A stretch of 64,000 nucleotides of DNA from Liquidambar formosana. Lineage: Eukaryota > Streptophyta > Magnoliopsida > Saxifragales > Altingiaceae. The DNA lies in NCBI GenBank assembly GCA_039720395.1, contig CM077823.1, positions 12,790,107 to 12,854,106 on the forward strand, read 5' to 3'. The translations under genes and the position numbers were made by a program. The notes beneath the pieces were generated by a model that had not been told where the DNA came from, ran no database searches, and saw nothing but the letters and a program-made list of their open reading frames with translations. This document shows, in pieces, positions 55,918 through 64,000 of the stretch. Within the stretch, counting starts at the first letter, position 1; every line of letters begins with the position of its first letter.

Positions 55918-58900
55918 GCTACATTGGTTGTTATTTGACTAATAACAATAAAATAATACATACATATATAATATTTTGAAAAACGACTCTCGGGTTGATT
56001 TACTGAAGTGGCCTCATGTACATATAGCCTGAATGAAAACACCTTAATAACATAATCCGGTCCAATAAGAATACCAACACTGAATCATGGAAGTCATTAT
56101 ATTATTTAGCGACATAAGACCACTCCACAGTCACAAATGCTAATATCGCTATCGACATGGATTTTAAATGATGAGTAAGTGTGACATGAAAATAGCATAC
56201 TAAATGTGATCAAAATTGTGCTAAATTCAATATTGGTCCTCTTTATGGTTTCTCATGAAACCTCTTTATGTCTCACAATGAAGCCTTTATGCTTCTAATT
56301 GAAGCTCACATGTCTCCAATGAGACTCTTATGTCTTTACTTTATATCTCGAGATCTTTATTGATGTCATTCACAACAATAAGACATAAGTACGTAGCATA
56401 TATCATATGCTCAAAATGACATCAATCATACTTTATGTGCACAATAATACAGTATAAGAAAATTAATTGGTACCCACTATACTTCAAGATAGACGTCTAC
56501 TTTCTTGAATGATTTTCTTTATGATGAGCTCATCCTGCTATAAACAAAAAACTACATGTGCACAAAATATGGCAATATAACAAATAAATATTATTTCATG
56601 AAATAACTTCATAAACCTTAATGGCAAAAAACCCCGTACTTTATGGGTTATCTCATCCCAAATGGGATTATGCATCACATCAAAAAAATCAATCATCATA
56701 TAATCTTGAACTCCCACTGATCAAGCATATTCAAAATAGTTTAAGACAACTATAAAACTTTATAGGCTAGGCATGTTAGTAGAGCCCAATCATAATTATT
56801 TTTAATCATAATTATTGTCTGCTTACTATGATACTTTCTCTAACTACTAAGAACATCATGTCCTTATACCAATCATACAAAAGTTATTGTCTTTTATGCC
56901 ATATTAAAAATTATATTATAATCATGGTGAAAAAAAATCATACAAGTCCATCAACTCTTTCTTTCATATAGCCCTTTGACCTTATTAGTTCAATCATAGA
57001 TAAGTAAAATTCATAAGACTTTAGTTCATGATAAGTATCTTAATCATTGTATTGTTTTTACCCATTCAAAGAAAACATTGCAAATCCACATGTCTAATAC
57101 ATACGCAAAACCTGAATGAGCATAATCTTAAGTACTCAATATGCTCCAAAATTGGTAAAACCATAAGATACATTCTTTATAAATTATTTATTACTTTATT
57201 TTCCATTAACTTTATATTCTACTTGTCCTTTTAAGATAACAAAATTAATACATGATATTTTCACCATGCAAAAATATAATCTTAATGTGAAAACTATAAA
57301 TGTCTTTCAAATACAACACAACTAAAAGAATATATATATATAAAATATTTTCTCAAACCTTTTAATTACTTTAAAACTTGAATGACAATATTGCTCAAGT
57401 ACAATAAAATCATAAGTGAACTTACTTCCACTGACCTTAATATTCATGCATTGATAATAATTATTCTTAACATATTATCACTATATTAATGTCTACTAAA
57501 AACATAGAAATTTTTTCAAATCACATTTTACCACTTTATTCACCTTAGAACAATTTAGTTCAATTATGTATGTGAAAATTTGTACAATAGCGCGCAAAAC
57601 AATATGTAATAAGATAGACATACTACTAATATACGAAGACTTAAAATCAATCCATAACAACCAATGCCCAATACAATTACTTATTCACAGTTTATTAGCG
57701 CTAGCTTGAACGTTCAAAATTTTTAACAATTGATTTTCGTTACTCACATAAAATCAAAATCTTCATCTACTTTCATGTAATCAATTTGAAAATTGTTTTC
57801 AGTATTGAATTTGCAAATAGTTGTCAAGATCAATAATTTTGACCATTGAAAACATATTTCAGTAAAGGGTTAAGAGGGTTAAGAGTCAGTGAATCAAAGG
57901 AAAATTTACAAGACCACTAAAAATAGTAGCTTTCAAAGCAAATGTGCCAAATTTAGTTTATAATTGAAATTAATGCAAAAATAGCTTTAAACTAAAATCA
58001 CAATCAATATCACAATCTTTGAAAACATACTACATCAGTCATGTACTTACGATTGCTTTCAGCCTAATTACTAATTATAACTTCAGCATCACCAATAATT
58101 ATCAATCCATTCCTATATTGCATTAACGAATATAAACATTTTACGGTTGGTGATAGTTCTCAATAGGCTTACAATCAGTCCACTAAATATAAATTCTCTA
58201 TCCTTCTGAATACAATAATACAATAATACAATAATATACTGTATCTTATCACTATGATAATACCTAACATGCTATCAAAAAACTTATGATTGAGAATTAT
58301 TTATCTCAGAAAGGAACTAGAAGGGCAACCAATATTAACCATCAATTAATTCTTTAAGTCTCTAAGTCCACGATCGATATTGGAATCATGAGAAAGTCTT
58401 TAACTCTTCCCCTTTCATCATTATGGGAACTAATAATGTTTGGCATCATCTCGCCAAGCAAGAATTAACTATATATCTTAATTCTTTATGATATATTTGT
58501 AACAATCAGAGTTTAATCGTAGATACATAATTATTGATGCAAACATACTCCAAATCATGGATACAAAAACAACAAAATCATCCTGATATTCAATATTATC
58601 CATGTCAATAAGTCTATCAAACCCAAGTACAATTTGTACATGTTGTCTCAATTTCCCATAGTTATTGCTAGCGAAAATTTTAATTACAGGCATTTGGCTA
58701 GTAAAAAATAGAAGAATTTAAATATAAAAAAAAACTGCGGAAGCAGTTCAAAAAAAAAAAATATATATATATATATATATATCACATATCATCCAAACAT
58801 AATGCATGCAATTACAATAATGGATGATTATTTCCTTTATCTAACCAACATAGGCAATTGATTAGATATACCCATAAATAAGATCGAAAACCTTATGAGT

Positions 58901-61485
58901 CTTATTACGGCGAGAGCCCTGGGTGCATCATCATAAACTCCCCTTTGGGCAGAGAATACAACATGCTAATAGGTGCTCTCCAAAAAACTTTATCATGAGG
59001 TTGATCAACAAGAACTGTACAGATTTTCGATAAGCCCATTACCTTTAGGCAGAAGGTACCCTCTAGGTCCATGCCTTCCCGCCAATCACCCCATGCCATT
59101 TTTGAATCGTCACATACAACAACCCCCTTTGGGTAGGTAATTGTATGCTACAACCCTAAAACGCAATCCTATCCTACAATACTTTGAATGAGAAATTATG
59201 TCAACCTTTGTGAATGGGCCACTTTGGCAGCTACCACCCACTTTGGCCAATTACATTCCCCAAACTAGGATAGCATTTATGCCCATTCTAAAAATCTCAA
59301 TCACAATTCTTTATTTTCATGCTAAAATTACTTTATATATGATTGAGAATATATAATTCCAAAATTCATTTATTCATTTATTGATCAGTTAGTGCATGTA
59401 TACATGACCTAAAAATATTTCATGGTATAATAATAAATCCAAAAAGAATATACCATCACATTAACTCTACACTGGCAAATTAAATAATTAAAAAAAAAAT
59501 TTGGTAAATTTTGCACATTAAATACAAGAGGAATCACAAAGTAGATCACCAACACAGTTCACCTTCTACACTAACCATTGATTATTCCAACTTGTAGTGT
59601 TGTGTGAATGCAAATGGATTCACTATGTTCATTATTCATTACAAGTCTCAAAAGGTGTGATACATGAGCACTTGTATATACATATACTTAAGGTTTTATC
59701 AAGCCTGTGTAATACACGAAATATATATACGTGTACATGCACTCCAAAACACTACACATGCACCTATGCAATGTCAAGAATCGAAACCATAACCTTTGTA
59801 AAACCCCACGCTCTTATTGGGATAAGATAGGCCATTAGGATCAAGGACTATTAGTTATTATAATGTTTCTAAGGAGAGTTATATACTTCTACAATCATTA
59901 TGGAACATTGGCACACATATTGTAAATTTGTGACCAAAAAACTTGTGCAAAAAAAAAAAAAAAACCAAATAAAATTAAGCCAACAATTTACAATATTAAA
60001 ACATAGTCCCAGATTAACCACTATCTTTAAATTTAGACAAAAACAAAATGCGACTCCTAAGAGAAAATGGAATCCACTGAAAAATGGTACGTCAAAATTT
60101 TAAAATAAATAAATAAATTTAGGTCACATGTGCCCATGGAAACATAATGAGGCTGGGGTTATTCCCTACCTCTAGGGGTCATAGAATTGGGTCTCAGTCA
60201 TGTATTTTAGGTTTTCATGAAATCTTAATTTTGTTTCCTCAATATGATAATTAACATATGGGAAAACATATTCACTTACGCGCCACACACGCCTAGTCAG
60301 GTCTCGTTAACTTAGTTTTCAGTTTGGCTTTTGGGTAATATTAATCAAATCACAATTTCGTTCCCTTAATTAATCCAACAAATTAATGAAAATAAAATTT
60401 AACTTAGGCCATCTAAAACATATATGAGATTATCGTTGGCCATTGATTGGTCGCATAATAGCCAATATATTCATTAATATAAAACCAACGTTTTAACCAA
60501 AACAGTACCCCCAAAACAAAAGGTACTTACATATGTTTTCATGGCATAAAATCATGTATTTGGTATGTCAAAATAACTCACATGATTCCAAATATTTATT
60601 TATTTATTTATTTTTTCTTAAATCCTTTATGGGCCCTTTCTAGCAATGGTTGAGTATGAAGTTATATCTTATGTGTGTAGGACTATCTCAAATTCCCAAC
60701 AACACCAGGAGTTGAGGCTTAGCCCTTAACTAATTACAAAAATAAAATAAATAAATAAATAAATTTAAATGTAGCACTTGTAGGCCACCATGCGCTCCAC
60801 AAATAAAATCATCATCTCTAACCTCCCACGGGTCCAGTGAATGGGTTCAATTTAGGGATCCTAATTTTGGGTCTTTCATGAAATCTCATATTTATTCAAT
60901 ACTTTATGGTTTCAACCCAAAACCTCTAAAACAAAATACTACTAACAAATGCTGTTATGGAAAAGTCATATGGTTTGACAGTCGGGTCAACACTGCAATA
61001 TGGGTTTTCACATAAACCCAATATTTGGATTAATTTGACCAATATAAAAAACCAAAGAAATCTTTGTTCAAGAATTTTAAAACTTTTATAGGACAATGAT
61101 TTTAGCCTTCTATTGTTCATGTAAGGCCTAAAGAAGCCTTTGGTAGTATACATGGTTTAACTGAAAGCTCCATCATGGAGACCCCACGTGAGATGCACTC
61201 TGGATATTGTCTCTTGTGCATTTAAGCACATGAATATCAAGTACACAATACTAGATTAATAAAAATAGGCAATCATGATCACACAGGAAGAAGTTGAACA
61301 AAACCCTACATAAAGCTTCGTTGGCCAGAGGCCAAAAGTGAACAGTGGCCGCAGCAAGAATTTCCGGTTAAACCCGGAACTACTTTTTATGCAAGCGTTT
61401 TTATTGATATACATATCAATACTTTAATGAAAGCCATACCAAAAAAAAAAAATCAATACTTTAATCATGGTTCTAGCCCTAGCAT
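55918..61485. other. Interior of the LARD-like element
   Basis: Non-coding and AT-rich. It contains a short run of related phrases on tctt(t)atg(c/t)tct around 56,230-56,350, a TA repeat at about 58,761-58,782 and TTTA/AAAT runs near 60,600 and 60,745. No captured gene was recognised. Confidence 0.6.
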
Positions 61486-61501
61486 GGTGTCTCTGATACC
61501 A
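61486..61501 (-). other. Primer-binding site of the LARD-like element
   Basis: Minus strand TGGTATCAGAGACACC, two bases from the 5' LTR. It matches the initiator tRNA-Met 3' end over the first 11 bases. Confidence 0.85.
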
Positions 61502-61503
61502 CT

Positions 61504-61979
61504 TGATAGAACAATATTAAATCCATACTAGAAAACTAGAACACATGGAGATAATAATAGTAAATAATATGCACGTACCTGTGGAAGCCATTGAATCCAA
61601 TTAACAAACCTTTGCAAAAGAGACATTCGGTTAGGAGGCCGGTCTTCCTCTACTTGCTCCTTTTTTCTTTATGCAGCTACCAATGGGACAATGGGACAGG
61701 CTACTAGGGTTTTCAACTTATGGAGTGTAGAGGGGACCTGACCCATTTATAAAGAAACTTTATGGAGTCTTGCCCATCATGGATTCCTTGACTTACAAGG
61801 AATAGGCCCACACTTTATAATCCTACATCACAGACCAAGGTGCACTAAAGCCCAAAAACTTAATTGATCACACACTATAATGGGCTATACCGTATATCAT
61901 TGCAGGCTAGACATTCAACCCGTTTTTCACAATCTAGAAAACCAATCAATGTAAAACCCACATATATGAAATTCTAACA
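61504..61979 (-). repeat. 5' LTR of the LARD-like element
   Basis: 476 bp. Near 61,681-61,697 it carries caatgggacaatgggaca where the other LTR has one unit, which accounts for the length difference. Confidence 0.9.
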
Positions 61980-61984
61980 TGATC

Positions 61985-62640
61985 TGCCAAATTTTTTGCC
62001 CGAAGTAGTTTCATTTGATAGGCATTTAAATTGTTAAATATATAGTAGGAATATGATTCCACCAGTCCATACTCCGTATATAATAGAATTGAAGAATTCG
62101 ATCATGTGGCAACATGTGTTACAATAAAATAAAAGCTACCTCGCGACCCCTGTTAAATTGGACAAGAAAAGGTAATGGCTAGCACATGAGGGATGTGCCC
62201 TTTTTTCCTTGATTCACGTACGTGATAATGCAAAATTTTGTTGCCTAAAATTTCCCCCAATTAAGGTCTTTGGTCAAAACATCACACTCATAAAGAGAAT
62301 GTTTTGGAGCCTGTATGGTGAGAAAATTACAAGATTGTGCGTCTAGACTACTTGAACTAAATATGCAATTAATAGAACCATCAAAGACCGATGGCGTCAT
62401 CAGTTCAAAGTAATCATTTTTCTGTGTCTTATTGTTTTCACTTGTGTATTACTTTTCGCAATGAAGACTCATGTAATACATATATGGAATTGAAAATTCA
62501 AAGAGAAAAAAAAATTACTCACCGACCAAGACGACCTCAACAGTATAGGAACCGAGAGTCTTCAACAAACCTTGTTCCTCCTTCAAATATTTTAAATAAT
62601 GGAAAATTAAAGAAATGAAAGAAAAAATAATTGAAGACCC
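61985..62640. other. Intergenic, nothing recognised
   Basis: This was joined to the kinase pseudogene before the LARD-like insertion, but I could not recognise kinase exons in it. The open frame at 62,391-62,618 has no family signature. Confidence 0.5.
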
Positions 62641-62870
62641 CACTACAAGAAAAAGGTTGATAGATGACGCTTTTAGAATTTAAAAAGATTACCGTTTTTT
62701 AAAAACCAATCATCTTTTGATCTTTAAGATAAAAAGATGACTAGTATTTAAGTTCCAACTTAAAACAGTCATCTTTAAAACAACAAAGATGTCTAGTTTT
62801 TAAAAACATTATCACAAAAGATGACTACTTTTAAAAAACAGTCATCAAATTCACTTTCCTCCCATGTCAA
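62641..62870 (+). mobile_element. CACTA (En/Spm) transposon left terminus
   Basis: It starts with CACTACAAGAAAA, the standard CACTA terminus. Next come subterminal copies of aagatgac(t) and its complement gtcatctt in both orientations (62,700-62,855), the usual transposase-binding arrangement. No matching right end (TTTTCTTGTAGTG) was found before the window ends, so the element is truncated or extends to the right. Confidence 0.75.
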
Positions 62871-63693
62871 TTTTTCTCTAACTCCCCGATCCCCTTTTAA
62901 CACAAGCTACCTTTTTTTTTTTTTTTTTTTTTCCTCTCTCTCTCTCTCTCTCCATCCCTCATTTTCTCACAAAGCCTCACGCTGTCACACATCAGCACCA
63001 AAACCCTCACCATTGCCGTCGCACAGGCCAAGCCACCCTCACCGTCGCCGTCGCTGTCGCCGTCGCCGTCGTCGTCGCCCAGGCCAGGCCATCCTCATCC
63101 TTGCCGTCGCCCAAGCCACCCTCACTGTTGTCGTCGCCCTTATCGTTGCCGTCAGCATCTCCATCTGCCTCACTCGTGCCGACAATGTTGCGATCCACTT
63201 AGTTAGAAGCTACTGCTGGCCTCGCTGGAGTTCGTCTAAGGTATATCTCTTTCCCTCTCTCTCAATTTGTCTAGATCTATTCGAATCTGTAGATTTGCTT
63301 CTCAATGTACAGTTACATGTGTATCTACATGCCGACATAGATCGGAAGCAAATCTGCATGCCGATTTGAGACAATGTTTCAGGTTGGGGTTTGGTGTGAT
63401 TCATTATACACCATATATTATTCGATAATGTTCTTGGGTGTTTGGGTTGGGTTTTATTTTTTTCATTGGTTTGAGACACATATGAGGTAATGTCAGCTAA
63501 TTTTATATCATGTTTGCAACCTAGAAAACTAATGAGCTACTGAAACCATGGGTATTTTTTTTTTTTTTAGCTTTTTGATTAAATACTTGAAAATTTAATT
63601 TAATTTTTATTTTTTTTTATGGAGAATATTTGTGTTCTGCTTTGACCATCATCCGACTGAGGTAATAAAGGCCCCTTTATTTTTCTTTGTCAG
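62871..63693 (+). other. Region before the CPP1-like exons
   Basis: Holds a T run, a CT repeat (62,934-62,952) and a GTCGCC-type repeat (63,014-63,120) that gives a false arginine-rich frame. A possible splice donor (taaggtatatctc) lies near 63,239. No chloroplast transit peptide exon was recognised. Confidence 0.45.
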
Positions 63694-64000
63694 GTTCTTG
63701 GCGTGAGCCCCATTGAGGGATTTGACATGATCAAGGCAGCATATACAAGAAAAAGAAAGGAGGCTGAGAGGAGAGGTGATGAAGCAACTGCTGCCCGAGT
63801 AGGTTACCTCTTTTTTTGTTAGAAGAAATTTTTCATTACAATTGATCTCCTGTTTATACGTGATATTCTATTAATTTTCCTCTTCACTCGCACACCTATT
63901 GAAAATGAGAAAATGTACTTGCTTTGGGGATCATATAGTTTGTAATTGTATTATTTCCAGTTGGAGAAGGCATATGACAAAGTCATGATGGCACAATTAT
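63694..64000 (+). CDS. CPP1/DUF3353-type chaperone-like protein, partial
   Basis: The first exon, 63,694-63,798, is 35 codons in frame between AG and GT (VLGVSPIEGFDMIKAAYT, then RGDEATAAR). The next begins at 63,961 after CAG and reads LEKAYDKVMMAQL to the window edge. This J-like segment is typical of the CPP1 (CDF1) family, chloroplast membrane proteins; CPP1 stabilises protochlorophyllide oxidoreductase. No lesion is seen in these exons. The upstream coding exon with the transit peptide is not evident. With a CACTA end 1.05 kb upstream, this may be a captured fragment and not the native gene; the sequence to the right decides. Confidence 0.75.

Larger units (their letters stand above)
55437..61979 (-). 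mobile_element. LTR element without coding capacity (LARD-like), 6.5 kb
   Basis: LTRs of 468 and 476 bp begin TGATAGAAC and end TTCTAACA; flanks tgatc at 55,432-55,436 and 61,980-61,984 are a 5-bp target duplication. A primer site (minus TGGTATCAGAGA) lies beside the right LTR and a polypurine tract beside the left, so the element runs on the minus strand. The 5.6-kb interior has no open frame above about 80 codons and no copia or gypsy motif. It either never coded (LARD type) or decayed completely; the close similarity of its LTRs favours the former. Confidence 0.88.

Noticed and set aside
62821..63369. Plus-strand ORF of 182 codons with an arginine-rich core
   Set aside because: Driven by CT and GTCGCC repeats; no homology recognised, and no splice link to the CPP1-like exons could be shown.

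Overview
The window is nuclear DNA of a flowering plant, most likely a eudicot. It shows a spliced class II trehalose-phosphate synthase gene, EIX-type LRR receptor-like proteins, an S-domain receptor kinase remnant, Ty1/copia elements, MULE, hAT, Harbinger, Stowaway and CACTA sequences, and AT-rich intergenic DNA. I cannot name the species. I saw no RNA genes, CRISPR arrays or bacterial features.

Layout. 1-3.06 kb is retrotransposon-like non-coding DNA, followed by a long-TIR MITE. 3.7-5.95 kb is LRR receptor-like protein (RLP) pseudogene 1. 6.8-9.75 kb (minus strand) holds the only host gene that looks complete: a three-exon TPS11-like class II trehalose-6-phosphate synthase. A 6-kb Mutator-like element (MULE) with 307-bp TIRs and a broken FAR1-like transposase starts 249 bp upstream of its ATG (9,998-16,077). 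16-22.3 kb is a nest of MITEs, a second long-TIR MULE with a perfect 9-bp target duplication (18,162-21,413) and a hAT element with a MITE inside it. 22.3-24.5 kb is RLP pseudogene 2, whose upstream flank is split by a decayed copia element (24,497-30,466). 31-33.5 kb is an RLP fragment holding a 1.2-kb solo LTR, followed by a nested Stowaway MITE. 36.2-38.9 kb is RLP pseudogene 3, the least damaged copy. Its upstream flank is paralogous to that of RLP2 and carries extra MITEs whose empty sites survive beside RLP2. 43,668-53,407 is a very young, nearly intact Sirevirus-like copia element with gag, pol and a third sense ORF. 54.5-55.4 kb is the 3' end of an S-domain receptor kinase pseudogene, cut by a 6.5-kb LTR element without coding capacity (55,437-61,979). 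At the right edge a CACTA terminus (62,641) precedes two exons of a CPP1/DUF3353-type chloroplast chaperone-like gene that runs off the window.

How it fits together. The region is a decaying RLP cluster made by segmental duplication and then used repeatedly as a transposon landing site. The most unusual signal is in the Sirevirus-like element. A palindrome (TCAGTCGACTGA and variants) recurs at exact 21-bp spacing in both LTRs and again just upstream of the third ORF, each time followed in the sense direction by a TATA-like box. This suggests that the third ORF has its own internal promoter modelled on the LTR.
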